64,000 bases of DNA from Reinekea forsetii. Its GTDB lineage: Bacteria > Pseudomonadota > Gammaproteobacteria > Pseudomonadales > Natronospirillaceae. Below, in pieces: positions 1 through 10,839 of the stretch. Made by a program: the position numbers and the translations under genes. Each line of letters begins with the position of its first letter. The stretch's first letter is position 1. The notes beneath the pieces are model-generated. The model saw only the letters and a program-made list of their open reading frames with translations, was not told where the DNA came from and searched no databases. The stretch is from assembly GCF_002795845.1 (NCBI RefSeq), contig NZ_CP011797.1:1387501-1451500 (forward strand), in the 5' to 3' direction.

Positions 1-70
1 CAATTGACTCGCTCGCCTGGAGCAACAGGTTGATATAGCGGATCGAGATATCGCCCAAGCTGATTGTCAT
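1..70 (-). CDS. AraC-like regulator, N-terminal fragment (cut by window edge)
   Basis: An open frame runs off the left edge on the minus strand. Reading from the ATG at 70 it gives about 23 residues beginning MTISLGDISIRY and continuing with INLLLQASES. This resembles the start of AraC regulators with an arabinose-binding-type N-terminal domain, where a short leader precedes a YxxxLL-type helix. A weak AGGT ribosome-binding motif lies upstream. It would be divergent from the FadH-like gene and could regulate it. Only about 70 bases are visible, so the family call is tentative. Confidence 0.4.
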   Translation of the reverse strand, partial: MTISLGDISIRYINLLLQASESI

Positions 71-174
71 TTAAAGGTACCTGATTGTTATTTTTGGGTA
101 TTGCTGCAGTATAGCCATCGCATTACTGTTTAGCTCACGTTGTTTTCACCGCGACCGTTTAAGCCGATCCTTAG

Positions 175-2280
<2,106 letters not shown>

Positions 2281-2355
2281 CACTGGGTCCAGGCTAGAGG
2301 AAAGTTCCCCGTTTATACGCCTGGCGGCGGCTTTCCTCTAAGCAAAGAGGCGGTA

Positions 2356-2862
2356 ATGGAAAAAGTTCTTATAAGTGCTTGTCTGCTCGGTAAGAAAGTT
2401 CGCTATGACGGCAAAGCGTTTCCCATCGCTGATCAAATTCTCGCTCAATGGATTGCCGCTGGGCGAGTAATTTCAGTATGCCCCGAAGTGGATGCCGGCA
2501 TGAGTATACCAAGAGCCCCGGCAGAAATAACAGCCGGCGATGGCTTCGATGTTTGGGCGGGCAGCGCGTTCGTTATTGAAGATGTCGGATTGGACGTGAC
2601 GGCCCATTTCAAAAAGGGCGCTGAAATGACGTTGGTGTTGTGCAAAAAATACAATATCAGGGTCGCAGTATTGACTGAGCATAGCCCCTCATGCGGCAGC
2701 ACAGCAATTTACGATGGGCACTTTACCAGTACTAAAATCAATGGGGTTGGCGTTACCGCTGCCTTACTTAAGCAAAACGACATTGAAGTGTTCAGCCAGC
2801 ATGATATTGCCGATGCGAACGCGGCATTGCTGCGGACAACGATATGGAATACTAATTATTAA
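2356..2862 (+). CDS. DUF523 family protein
   Basis: The product has 168 residues and begins MEKVLISACLLGKKVRYDG, the signature start of the DUF523 (YbbK-like) family. The family's CPE motif is present as VCPEVDAGMSIPRAPAEI, and a second conserved cysteine segment reads TEHSPSCGS. Family members are small cytosolic proteins of unknown biochemical role; the conserved cysteines suggest metal or thiol chemistry, which is inference. A good ribosome-binding site (AGAGGCGG) precedes the ATG. The gene stands alone between fadH and an outer-membrane protein gene. It lacks the DUF1722 domain often fused to DUF523 in other gammaproteobacteria. Confidence 0.85.
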   Translation: MEKVLISACLLGKKVRYDGKAFPIADQILAQWIAAGRVISVCPEVDAGMSIPRAPAEITAGDGFDVWAGSAFVIEDVGLDVTAHFKKGAEMTLVLCKKYNIRVAVLTEHSPSCGSTAIYDGHFTSTKINGVGVTAALLKQNDIEVFSQHDIADANAALLRTTIWNTNY

Positions 2863-2890
2863 TAACCACAAAACTCATCGAGGTACAAAA

Positions 2891-3628
2891 TTGAGTAAAA
2901 GGATTCTTCCACTCTTGGCGCTAAGCCTCAGCTGCTCTGCATTCTCCGACGTGCTCGTTGATATTGAATTGGGCACCTTTATAGCAGACCACAATAGGGT
3001 GCAGATACCCAATGATAGCGAGGGTGACCGCTTTAATATTAACGATATCGGCGCTGACCCTTTTGTTGCGGCACGGCTAACCCTAGTGTGGTTAGCGTCA
3101 GATAAGCAGGAGCTGCAAGTTGTCCTGGCACCCTTTCCGTATACCCAGGTAGGCAATCTCGATGAAGACGTTGTATTTGTTGGTGAGACCTTTTCCAAAG
3201 ATGAAACCATTGAGGCGGGATATCAATTCAGCAGCTATCGATTACGTTATCTCTATAAGCTAGTCGATGCTGAGCAATGGCAGGTTGACTTGGGTGCCAC
3301 GCTGTTTTTACGCGATGCCCGTATTAAACTGAGCCAGAACGGTAAGTCCAGTGAGTATGGTGCTGAAGCTATTGGCGTTGTGCCGCTATTGGCCGTTCGA
3401 GCCGCCTATGCGTTCAACCAAAAATGGTCATTATTATTGGATACCGATTCTGCCTTTGCACCGAAGGGGCGGGCCTTGGATATAGCCTTGCTGGCTCAAT
3501 ATAGGCTTGATGATAAATGGCAATTTTCTGGTGGTTATCGAACCATTGAGGGCGGCGCCAACAGTTCTAAGTCCTATAATTTTGCCTGGTTTAACGGTGT
3601 TGTCGTTAAATCGAGTTATGCTTGGTAA
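2891..3628 (+). CDS. predicted outer-membrane beta-barrel protein
   Basis: I chose the TTG at 2891 as start because a GAGG motif sits about 8 bases upstream and the product then opens with a clean signal peptide (LSKRILPLLALSLSCSAFSD). An earlier in-frame ATG at 2714 lies inside the preceding gene. The mature protein, about 225 residues, alternates hydrophobic and polar residues as in transmembrane beta strands (SYRLRYLYKLV, WQVDLGATLFL, DIALLAQYRL) and ends in an aromatic Trp, the usual Bam recognition feature. The likely location is the outer membrane. I do not recognise a specific family, and the substrate is unknown. It follows the DUF523 gene by 28 bases and may be cotranscribed with it. 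Confidence 0.7.
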   Translation: MSKRILPLLALSLSCSAFSDVLVDIELGTFIADHNRVQIPNDSEGDRFNINDIGADPFVAARLTLVWLASDKQELQVVLAPFPYTQVGNLDEDVVFVGETFSKDETIEAGYQFSSYRLRYLYKLVDAEQWQVDLGATLFLRDARIKLSQNGKSSEYGAEAIGVVPLLAVRAAYAFNQKWSLLLDTDSAFAPKGRALDIALLAQYRLDDKWQFSGGYRTIEGGANSSKSYNFAWFNGVVVKSSYAW

Positions 3629-3762
3629 GTTAGTCTAATATGCAAAAAGATGGTGTTTTTATCTGTAAAAATAGAAACCTAATCGGTCGATCTTGTCATA
3701 GGGCGCGCGTGCCAAATCTCAATAGACTGTTGGCAACGCACGCCTAATCTGCTCCTGCTCCG

Positions 3763-4779
3763 CTAGCGCGTTATGTCCTGCACTGCGGCAGCAGCGTCCA
3801 GCACCGATTGCTTAAATTCTATTGGTGTCCAGTTAAACAAAGAAAGCGTTTGTGCGTTGTCAGCCATGAGGTTCATGTCCAGCATGCCAACCATACCCTT
3901 TACTTCCCGATCAAAGAGCGCCACGAAGCGCAGCAGAGAACTGGGTGCCACTCTCGTGCTGGGCCCTTTGTAGCCCTGGTCTTTGAGGATTTGAGCGGCT
4001 TCGATAAAGCTACCGGGCTGTGCCGTTGACGCGACAATGCGTTTTCCCGCGGCATCGGCAGTGGTCATAGCTTGGACATGCAGCTTTGCAACGTCACGGA
4101 CATCGACCATTGGGAAGGACATCTTGGGTAGCATGGGCATTTTCCCGCGCAGCATCTGATCCAGCATAGCCATGCTTTGTCCCGTGATATCACGACCCAA
4201 TGGCGGGCCGAATACGCCACCCGGGTTCACGCTGACCATTTCCATTGGCGTTTCTCCAGCCTGATTCTCAATAAAGTCCCAGGCGGCTTTTTCGGCCAGG
4301 GTCTTACTCTTGGCGTAGGTGTTGACCTGCACCGAGGTGGTGTCGGTCCAGTCTTTAGGGCCAAATGTTCCCGTCTTCATACTGCCAAACATTGCGACCA
4401 CCGAGCTGGTCAGTACTACTCGCTTTACACCTGCTTTTTGACCGGCTCGGAGCGCGCGTAAGGTGCCTTCAACCGCTGGAATAAACATCTCATCTTCGGT
4501 CTTAGGGTTCGCAATAGCAAAGGGAGAGGCAACATGCATCACATAGTCGCAACCAGTTGCAGCGTCGTCCCAACCCTTGTCGGAGGTCAGGTCGAGTTCG
4601 ACGATGGATAGATTTGTCGTATCAACGGATGCTGCAGAAAGTGTTTCACGTACTTCCTTCTCTTTACTGGCGTTGCGCACCGATCCGCGCACGTCGAAGC
4701 CTGCATTCAAAAGCTGCTGGGCACAATGAAGCCCAATAAAACCAGAAATACCCGTAAGCAATACTTTTTCGTTACTCAT
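3763..4779 (-). CDS. NAD(P)-dependent extended SDR (dihydroflavonol-4-reductase-like)
   Basis: The product is about 338 residues with an N-terminal Rossmann motif (LLTGISGFIGLHC) and the extended-SDR catalytic YxxxK in NTYAKSKTLAEKAAW. It matches the dihydroflavonol-4-reductase/epimerase subgroup, which in bacteria reduces aldehydes and ketones with NADPH. MSNEKVLLTG at 4779 is the better start because GGAG lies about 10 bases before it; the earlier ATG at 4788 is only one base from that motif. The gene is divergent from a TetR regulator, with an imperfect palindrome between them, so it is probably that regulator's target. The substrate cannot be deduced. Confidence 0.85.
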   Translation of the reverse strand: MSNEKVLLTGISGFIGLHCAQQLLNAGFDVRGSVRNASKEKEVRETLSAASVDTTNLSIVELDLTSDKGWDDAATGCDYVMHVASPFAIANPKTEDEMFIPAVEGTLRALRAGQKAGVKRVVLTSSVVAMFGSMKTGTFGPKDWTDTTSVQVNTYAKSKTLAEKAAWDFIENQAGETPMEMVSVNPGGVFGPPLGRDITGQSMAMLDQMLRGKMPMLPKMSFPMVDVRDVAKLHVQAMTTADAAGKRIVASTAQPGSFIEAAQILKDQGYKGPSTRVAPSSLLRFVALFDREVKGMVGMLDMNLMADNAQTLSLFNWTPIEFKQSVLDAAAAVQDITR

Positions 4780-4812
4780 ATATGACATACTCCAAATGTA
4801 GGTTGTTTAAAT

Positions 4813-4835
4813 AAATACTGACCGGTACTATATTT
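4813..4835. promoter_or_regulatory. candidate TetR operator
   Basis: This is an imperfect inverted repeat centred on CCGG. The left arm AAATA....ACC mirrors the right arm GGT....TATTT around position 4823/4824. It lies between the divergent SDR and TetR genes, where an autoregulatory operator is expected. Confidence 0.4.
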
Positions 4836-4880
4836 AAAGAAAGTAACAGAGTCAATATCAATACAGGGTGTGACCAATAG

Positions 4881-5489
4881 ATGAGTGCAGACACCGTGAA
4901 GGTTTCAAGAGGGCGACCGAAGACCCTCAATCGTGATCATATAATTGATGTAGCCATGCGAGCTTATTGGCAAGAGGGCGCTGCTGGTGTATCGGTAAAT
5001 GAGATTTGTAGAAGAGCCAACGTCTCTAAGCCGGGCCTGTACCGTGAATTCAAAAATGAAGATGGCTTGATGCAAGCGGTGCTTGTCGCATATCAAAACC
5101 AAATGCTGACACCAATACTGCAAAGCCTGACCACCGATGCCCCGTTTAGAGAGACGCTCGAGAATCTGGTGTCCTTTGTGACCCAGGCCCAAGATAATCA
5201 AGCGTTACCCAAGGGATGCCTGTTGGTGAAAATGCATGAGTCACGTATGCGGGTGGGGGCTGCGACTCGAGAACAAATAGACCGTAGCCATCAGCAATTC
5301 TTGACCGCATACGAACAATGGATCGAGCGCGCGAAGGCAAGAGGTGAATTTCTGGCAGACCTGCCATCACAATTTGCTGCGAGCTATGTCGACACCCAAG
5401 TCAGCAGTGCTCTGTCCCAAATAGCACGGGGTGAGCCGCATTCTAATGTGAAAAAAACACTCTTGTTGGCTTTTTCTATGCTGAGGTAA
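4881..5489 (+). CDS. TetR/AcrR family transcriptional regulator
   Basis: The protein has 202 residues. After a basic arm (SRGRPKTLNRDHII) it has the TetR helix-turn-helix at about residues 37-58 (VSVNEICRRANVSKPGLYREF), which matches the family consensus closely. The remainder is a helical ligand-binding domain of the usual length. It is divergent from the SDR gene at 3763-4779 with about 100 bases between them, the standard arrangement for a repressor controlling a neighbouring reductase. The downstream FAD monooxygenase begins 56 bases after its stop and could also be under its control. The ligand is unknown. Confidence 0.9.
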   Translation: MSADTVKVSRGRPKTLNRDHIIDVAMRAYWQEGAAGVSVNEICRRANVSKPGLYREFKNEDGLMQAVLVAYQNQMLTPILQSLTTDAPFRETLENLVSFVTQAQDNQALPKGCLLVKMHESRMRVGAATREQIDRSHQQFLTAYEQWIERAKARGEFLADLPSQFAASYVDTQVSSALSQIARGEPHSNVKKTLLLAFSMLR

Positions 5490-5544
5490 GCCGGGCCTAA
5501 GGTCATAGATTAATCGCCGGTTACCCAATGGGCAGGAGGATGCA

Positions 5545-7023
5545 GTGAACAACAACACAGTAAAGAAAATCACCGATAACTGGACCCTTTGCCCAGCATG
5601 TCAGGGCCGCGGTCAGAAAAGTAAGGCCATTCGCAAGAGTGTGCGGTTGCGCTACCAGCGGGACTTAGCGCAATTTCAAACAGCGCCGCACGCCGGCACG
5701 GCCCCCGTTCGGCCCAAGGGGCACCTTGACGCCTGCCAAAATTGCAGCGGCTCAGGGTTAATTCAGGGCGCCAGTCAAGCCACATTGGACCGCACCCCCG
5801 ATTATCAGAACTACCCCTATCTAGCCATTGTTGGCGCTGGCATAGGCGGAGTCGCGCTCGCGGTGGCCTGCTTACATCGCCGAATTCCCTTTACTCTCTT
5901 TGAACGCGACAGTGGCTTCGCGGCACGATCTCAGGGGTACGGCCTTACCTTGCAGCAGGCCAGTCGGGCGATCGAGGGTCTGGGCATCGTGTCCCTGGAG
6001 GAGGGGGTGGTTTCGACCCGGCATGTGGTTCACACCCCCGATGGCACGGTGATCGCCGACTGGGGCATCCGCGACTTGGCCGCAACGGCGCTTAAAAGCT
6101 CGACGCGCACCAATGTGCACATCGCTCGGCAAGCGTTGCGTTTGGCCTTGCTTGAGCAGCTCGGTGACGACACCGCGGTGCAGTGGGGTCATCAGTTGGT
6201 GCAGTACAGCCAGACAAACGGTGAGGGTGTTGAACTGAGCTTTCAAGTTGCGGGGGGCACAAAGCAGGTTAAAGCCGATCTGTTAGTGGGCGCGGATGGC
6301 ATTCGCAGCTCGGTGCGGCAGTTACTGATGGGCGAGGACGTCGCGCCATTGCGTTACCTGGGGTGTATTGTGATTTTGGGCATTTGTCCGCTCGACGCGA
6401 TTGATGGAGTGGACCGTGCCTTGCTGGATTCAGCCACGGTATTCCAGACCGCCAATGGCCATGAGCGGATTTACCTCATGCCCTATGCAGCCGATTCTAT
6501 TATGTGGCAACTGAGTTACCCCATGCCCGAGCAGGCGGCGCAAGCCTTGAGCGCGCAAGGCCCCGAGGCACTCAAAGCAGAGGCGCTGCGCCGTTGTCAG
6601 TGGCACGCTCCCATCCCACAAATCTTAACGGCCACTCATGAAGCGCAAATTTCTGGCTATCCGGTGTACGACCGAGCCTTGCTTGAGTCAAGCCAGTTGC
6701 AGCAAGGCGCGCAGGTTACCCTGATCGGCGATGCGGCCCATCCTATGAGCCCCTTTAAAGGCCAGGGCGCAAATCAAGCCTTGCTCGATGCGCTCGCGCT
6801 GGCTCGAGCAATCACAAAAAACTGTGGTCCCTCAACGCCATGGCGGCAGCAGGGTCTAAGGGCGAGTGTGTTAAATGAATTTGAAGCGGAAATGCTGGCA
6901 CGCAGTGCCACTAAGGTGAAGGATTCCGCCGAGGCCGCGCAATTCCTGCACTCCGATGTCGTGCTGCATGAGGGCAACGAACCCAGAGGGAGGGTGTTGC
7001 AGAGAGCAGAAGATAAAAAATAA
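5545..7023 (+). CDS. FAD-dependent monooxygenase with N-terminal zinc-knuckle-like segment
   Basis: A GTG start with a strong AGGAGG five bases upstream gives 492 residues. Residues 1-80 contain two CxxC knuckles, CPACQGRGQ (C16, C19) and CQNCSGSG (C64, C67), which resemble the DnaJ/TsaC-type zinc-finger repeat CxxCxGxG. From residue 93 a group A flavin monooxygenase begins, with the FAD motif AIVGAGIGG and later the GDAAHPMSPFKGQGAN segment near residue 395 that binds FAD and the substrate-side helix. The enzyme would hydroxylate an aromatic or related substrate using NAD(P)H and O2; the substrate is unknown. The N-terminal extension is unusual for the family. The gene follows the TetR gene closely. 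Confidence 0.85.
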   Translation: MNNNTVKKITDNWTLCPACQGRGQKSKAIRKSVRLRYQRDLAQFQTAPHAGTAPVRPKGHLDACQNCSGSGLIQGASQATLDRTPDYQNYPYLAIVGAGIGGVALAVACLHRRIPFTLFERDSGFAARSQGYGLTLQQASRAIEGLGIVSLEEGVVSTRHVVHTPDGTVIADWGIRDLAATALKSSTRTNVHIARQALRLALLEQLGDDTAVQWGHQLVQYSQTNGEGVELSFQVAGGTKQVKADLLVGADGIRSSVRQLLMGEDVAPLRYLGCIVILGICPLDAIDGVDRALLDSATVFQTANGHERIYLMPYAADSIMWQLSYPMPEQAAQALSAQGPEALKAEALRRCQWHAPIPQILTATHEAQISGYPVYDRALLESSQLQQGAQVTLIGDAAHPMSPFKGQGANQALLDALALARAITKNCGPSTPWRQQGLRASVLNEFEAEMLARSATKVKDSAEAAQFLHSDVVLHEGNEPRGRVLQRAEDKK

Positions 7024-7031
7024 GCCATAAG

Positions 7032-7058
7032 AAAAATCTGACGATGTCAGGCGTTTTT
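7032..7058 (+). terminator. probable intrinsic terminator of the monooxygenase gene
   Basis: A short hairpin CTGAC-GAT-GTCAG (7038-7050) is followed by GCG and TTTTT and preceded by AAAAA. It sits just after the stop at 7023. The stem is only 5 bp, so it may be weak. Confidence 0.45.
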
Positions 7059-7123
7059 ATCAGGCGATTGTTTCCGGTCATCCACTGCAAAAACCTTCGT
7101 CCAGAAATCGGCCGCTACATTGA

Positions 7124-7616
7124 TTAGTTGTAAACCAAAGCCTTATGGTGAGTTTTGACGTCCACTTGCTTAATAAATAATGCCAGCATAATTAGGACCA
7201 TTGCGGTTATTTCCAACCGAGCTAAATTTTGTCCTATTAAAATAGCCCCGGTAAGCAGGGCAACCACCAACTCCAGCGAACCGACCAAGGCATTCTCGTC
7301 AGCACAGGGTTCTGGGTGCCCCGACCATAAATAAAACCTGAGGTATTGTGGCGGCGAGTATGGCAATCCCCAACACGGCAAGGAAGCCAGTGGGCGACAC
7401 CGGCACAACCTGTGCAGGGGCAATCCACAAAGCGATAGGCAACAGTACCAGAATATGGCCGCGTGGCATCCACGCCATCCTATTGGCTGTTGGTAATTTT
7501 TTCTTGGGATTCGACAGATACTGCACCTGAGTGGCGACGGCCAACGGCGCCAAAAAACAGCCCGCCACCGAAAGCCACGCGCCGGCAGGAATAGCCGCGG
7601 GGTTTGGCATTAGCAT
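7124..7616 (-). pseudogene. decayed EamA/DMT-family transporter
   Basis: The minus strand carries the C-terminal half of an EamA (drug/metabolite transporter) protein in two frames. One frame gives GAWLSVAGCFLAPLAVATQV and ends IPQVLFMVGAPRT. The other continues ENALVGSLELVVALLTGAI and ends LIMLALFIKQVD. Together they reproduce the family's C-terminal pattern GAxRT...GSLEPVVA. The break is near 7300-7305, where one extra base shifts the frame. Similar remnants (LVIYRRLNGPF) appear upstream to about 7700 in yet another frame, and no N-terminal half can be read. The multiple lesions favour real decay over one sequencing error. Confidence 0.6.
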
Positions 7617-7924
7617 TCTGTCAAAATGGGCCGTTCAGTCGGCGATAAATAACAAGAGTATCGCGGTGGTAAGCGTCGGCGCCGATCAGCTCGATCTGGC
7701 GTGGTCAGCATTGGTCCGCGAATCAGAACCACCATCGGCGGCGGCAAGAATTGTCTCGCGTAGACTGGCCGAATGGTTTCGGTCCCAGCCGACGGCTACA
7801 TTTATACCGGCGCGGTAAATCCACCTCAAGTCAATACATAGTGCCTCTGTGCTGTACGGCTTTGTTGTATGATTTGTCTCAACGCGGTCAGCTTGGTGGA
7901 TTTGCGGAGGCAGAGGTAACCGGC

Positions 7925-9007
7925 ATGCCGAAAAATACATTATCAATTTTTGAACGTTATTTGACTCTGTGGGTGTTGCTTTGCATTGTTGGCGGCACCT
8001 TGTTAGGAGCAGTTAGACCGTCTTTTGCCACCACCCTGAATGACTTCTCTGTTTATCAGGTGTCCATTCCGATAGCGGTTTGTTTGTTTTTTATGATGTA
8101 CCCTATCATGGTCAAAATAGACTTTTCGCAAGTTCTCAAATCATCGAATGCGATCAAGCCCGTTCTGCTCACGCTGTTCATCAACTGGGCGATTAAACCC
8201 TTTAGCATGTTGGCCATTTCCTATTTGTTTTTAGGGTACCTATTCAAAGATCTGTTACCCGGCACCGAGATCTTAGCCACTGGCGAAACGGTCGAGTTGT
8301 GGCGCAGTTATATAGCCGGTACGATTCTGTTGGGCATTGCGCCCTGTACGGCGATGGTGCTGATGTGGGGGCACTTAGCCAAAGGCAATGACGGGCTGAC
8401 ACTGGTTATGGTGGCACTCAACTCACTGCTAATGCTTTTGCTATATGGACCCTTGGGCGGTCTATTGCTCAATGTGAATGCCATGCCGGTACCCTGGCAG
8501 ACCATGGTCTTGTCGGTCTCTATTTACGTCGCTTTGCCATTAATGGCGGGTTATGTTTCCCGAAAAGGTGTTATTCAGGCCAAGGGTTTGCTCTGGTTTA
8601 ACCAGGTCTTTGTGCCGTGGTTGACCCCGGTTAGCATCATGGCGCTGCTGAGTACGCTAATCTTACTTTTTTCGTTCAAGGGAGACGTAATTATTGGCAA
8701 TCCGCTAACCATCCTCTGGATAGCCATACCCCTAATATTTCAAACTCTAGTTATCTTTTCCCTCGGCTATTTTGCCCTGTCCCGATGGTGCAGACTGTCT
8801 TATGACAACGCCGCGCCCGTGTCATTAATTGGCGCCTCCAACCACTTTGAAGTAGCGATCGCGAGCGCGGTTGTGCTCTTTGGTTTGTCCTCTGGGGCGG
8901 CCCTGGCTACCGTAGTGGGTGTGTTGATTGAGGTGCCCTTGATGTTACTGCTGGTGTCCCTGTGTCACCGAACGAGGCATTTATTCGACTACCACCGGGC
9001 GGTTTAG
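7925..9007 (+). CDS. acr3: ACR3-family arsenite efflux transporter
   Basis: The protein has 360 residues and about ten membrane segments, typical of ACR3, which exports As(III) across the inner membrane using the proton gradient. The conserved cysteine lies in [14 protein letters not shown] (C141) and the conserved glutamate in [11 protein letters not shown] (E309); both are needed for transport in characterised ACR3 proteins. The frame is open further upstream, but AGAGG precedes the ATG at 7925 and homology begins there. No arsR, arsC or arsH gene is adjacent, which is unusual for an arsenic operon. The neighbours are a decayed transporter and an unrelated thioesterase. Confidence 0.88.
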   Translation: MPKNTLSIFERYLTLWVLLCIVGGTLLGAVRPSFATTLNDFSVYQVSIPIAVCLFFMMYPIMVKIDFSQVLKSSNAIKPVLLTLFINWAIKPFSMLAISYLFLGYLFKDLLPGTEILATGETVELWRSYIAGTILLGIAPCTAMVLMWGHLAKGNDGLTLVMVALNSLLMLLLYGPLGGLLLNVNAMPVPWQTMVLSVSIYVALPLMAGYVSRKGVIQAKGLLWFNQVFVPWLTPVSIMALLSTLILLFSFKGDVIIGNPLTILWIAIPLIFQTLVIFSLGYFALSRWCRLSYDNAAPVSLIGASNHFEVAIASAVVLFGLSSGAALATVVGVLIEVPLMLLLVSLCHRTRHLFDYHRAV

Positions 9008-9257
9008 GTCTAACCAGCCCATCAGTAAACTTCCCGCACTGCCGACGCATTTTACCCAGCAATCAGGTTCTGTATAACGTGCCGTTATGCTCGATATAAG
9101 CGCCAACGCTTGGTCCAAAGCGGCTCGGTCAGTATGTTTAGCCAAATGAATCGGTTATATTGGCGGCATTGCCGTTTTCGTCAAAATAGTCCAAAAACTC
9201 AGCGTTAACAGCGTATCGAGCGATAGAATAAAAATAATAGCGTATTTGGAGAGATGC

Positions 9258-9671
9258 ATGGTTTCACAAGACGAAATGGACACCTTCTTGAAGTCTGAAT
9301 TCCCTCAAACCCAATGCACCGTCGAGTCCTTGGGCGATATGTCTGCCACCGTCAGGCACCCCGTGGGCTTCAATGAACTGCGCCCGGGTGGCACCGTGTC
9401 AGGGCCGGTTTTGATGACCGTCGCCGATGTGGCCCTATACGTCGCCATTTTGGGCGAAATTGGCCTGGTCGCGCTAACCGTCACCACGAGTCTGACCATC
9501 AACTTCCTGCGCAAACCCGCCTCGGGCAAAGACATTATTGCCGTGTGCACGCTCTTGAAGGTCGGCAAGACACTGGCGGTGGGCGAGGTGTCACTCTACT
9601 CAGAGGGCAATACCGACCCCGTGGCACATGTCGTGGGTACCTACGCCATTCCGCCCAAAAGGGTCGCCTGA
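9258..9671 (+). CDS. PaaI-type hotdog-fold thioesterase
   Basis: The product is about 137 residues with the hotdog/PaaI pattern: a helix around LRPGGTVSGPVLMTVADVALYVAIL and a strand TVTTSLTINFLRKP, followed by the paired strands KDIIAVCTLLKVGKTLAVGEVSLYS. Such enzymes hydrolyse acyl-CoA thioesters in the cytosol. GGAGAG sits just upstream of the ATG at 9258; an in-frame TTG at 9246 is less likely. The substrate is not evident from context. It stands alone between an arsenite exporter and an alpha/beta hydrolase. Confidence 0.85.
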   Translation: MVSQDEMDTFLKSEFPQTQCTVESLGDMSATVRHPVGFNELRPGGTVSGPVLMTVADVALYVAILGEIGLVALTVTTSLTINFLRKPASGKDIIAVCTLLKVGKTLAVGEVSLYSEGNTDPVAHVVGTYAIPPKRVA

Positions 9672-9718
9672 GGGCGGCGTTCGCATAGCGCGAGTCACTC
9701 GCGGATCGCTAAGCAGCG

Positions 9719-9748
9719 ACCAGACCAGATCAGACCAGACCAGATTAG
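9719..9748. repeat. short imperfect tandem repeat (CAGAC/CAGAT)
   Basis: The pentamers CAGAC and CAGAT alternate about six times in the gap between the thioesterase and hydrolase genes. It is non-coding low-complexity DNA with no visible role. Confidence 0.6.
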
Positions 9749-9809
9749 CGACAGAAACAACGCCGGCCAATGAATTAGGGCGTTAACAGCCATTAAGGGA
9801 AGTGGATTC

Positions 9810-10688
9810 ATGTTCGGAGAGACCTTTACAAAGGTTAAAATCAACACCAGTGGCGCGCAAATTAACCTGGTACACGGCGGCTCGGGTCGACCCCTGCTGT
9901 TATTGCATGGCTATCCGCAAACCCATGTGATTTGGCATCAGATTGCCCCAATATTGGCGCAAAACTTCCATGTAATATGCCCCGATCTGCGCGGCTATGG
10001 CGACAGTTCGACGCCACCGAGCACCGCAGATCATTATCCCTATTCGAAGCGCGCGATGGCTGCGGACATGATCGAAGTGATGGCGTCGCTGGGTTACGAT
10101 GAGTTTTTTGTGGTCGGTCACGATCGCGGTGCTCGGGTGACCCATCGGATGGCCTTAGACCATCCTGAGGCCATTCTGAAGGCCTGTGTGATGGATATTG
10201 CACCGACGCGTCATGTCTTTCAACATACCGACCAACAGCTCGCCACGGGCTACTATCATTGGTTTTTTCTGATCCAGCCAGATGGCTTGCCCGAGCGGAT
10301 GATCGGTGCGGACCCCGGCTATTATCTTAAAGAGAAACTCAAGCGCTGGAGCGCACCCGGTGCGGTGTTTGCCGCCGCCGCGGTGGCGGAATACGTGCGC
10401 TGTTACACCAAGCCGGAATCCATTCACGCAACCTGTGAGGATTATCGTGCTGGCGCGAGCATTGACCTGGAACACGATGAGGCCGATAGCCAGACTAAGA
10501 TAAGTTGCCCTCTGCTGGTCTTGTGGGGTGCAAATGGCTTTGTCAGTCGCACCTATAAGGTGCTGGATGTCTGGCAGCAGTATGCCGAGCAACTTACCGG
10601 CGCTGCCTTGGCGTGTGGACACTTTCTGCCCGAGGAAGCACCTGAGGCGGTTTGTGACGAGCTGCTTCAATTCTTTGGCAGGCACTAA
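9810..10688 (+). CDS. haloacetate (fluoroacetate) dehalogenase-type alpha/beta hydrolase
   Basis: This is a 292-residue alpha/beta hydrolase. It carries the residue set described for fluoroacetate dehalogenase from Rhodopseudomonas palustris: nucleophile D105 in GHDRGAR, carboxylate-binding R106 and R109, acid D129, halide-pocket H150, W151 and Y212, and base H271 in CGHFLPEE. Segments DLRGYGDS and SIHATCEDYRAGA are also characteristic. The predicted reaction is hydrolytic removal of halide from haloacetate to give glycolate. Epoxide hydrolases share the fold but lack this halide pocket. An AAGGGAAG motif precedes the ATG. No regulator or transporter for haloacids is adjacent. Confidence 0.85.
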   Translation: MFGETFTKVKINTSGAQINLVHGGSGRPLLLLHGYPQTHVIWHQIAPILAQNFHVICPDLRGYGDSSTPPSTADHYPYSKRAMAADMIEVMASLGYDEFFVVGHDRGARVTHRMALDHPEAILKACVMDIAPTRHVFQHTDQQLATGYYHWFFLIQPDGLPERMIGADPGYYLKEKLKRWSAPGAVFAAAAVAEYVRCYTKPESIHATCEDYRAGASIDLEHDEADSQTKISCPLLVLWGANGFVSRTYKVLDVWQQYAEQLTGAALACGHFLPEEAPEAVCDELLQFFGRH

Positions 10689-10839
10689 TGCCGGCACCCG
10701 CAGGGCCGTCGAGCCGTCTCTCGATCGGTCCGCCGGTGCACAAACGTTTTATCAGGATGAATGAGGCCGCGCGTTGGGCCTTAGCTAAGCTATCCAATCT
10801 ATCAATCAAAGTAACCTCAGCAACCTAAAGGACAGCGCA

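Noticed and set aside
2714-2890. Upstream extension of the outer-membrane protein gene
   Set aside because: It lies inside the DUF523 gene and would place the signal peptide internally.
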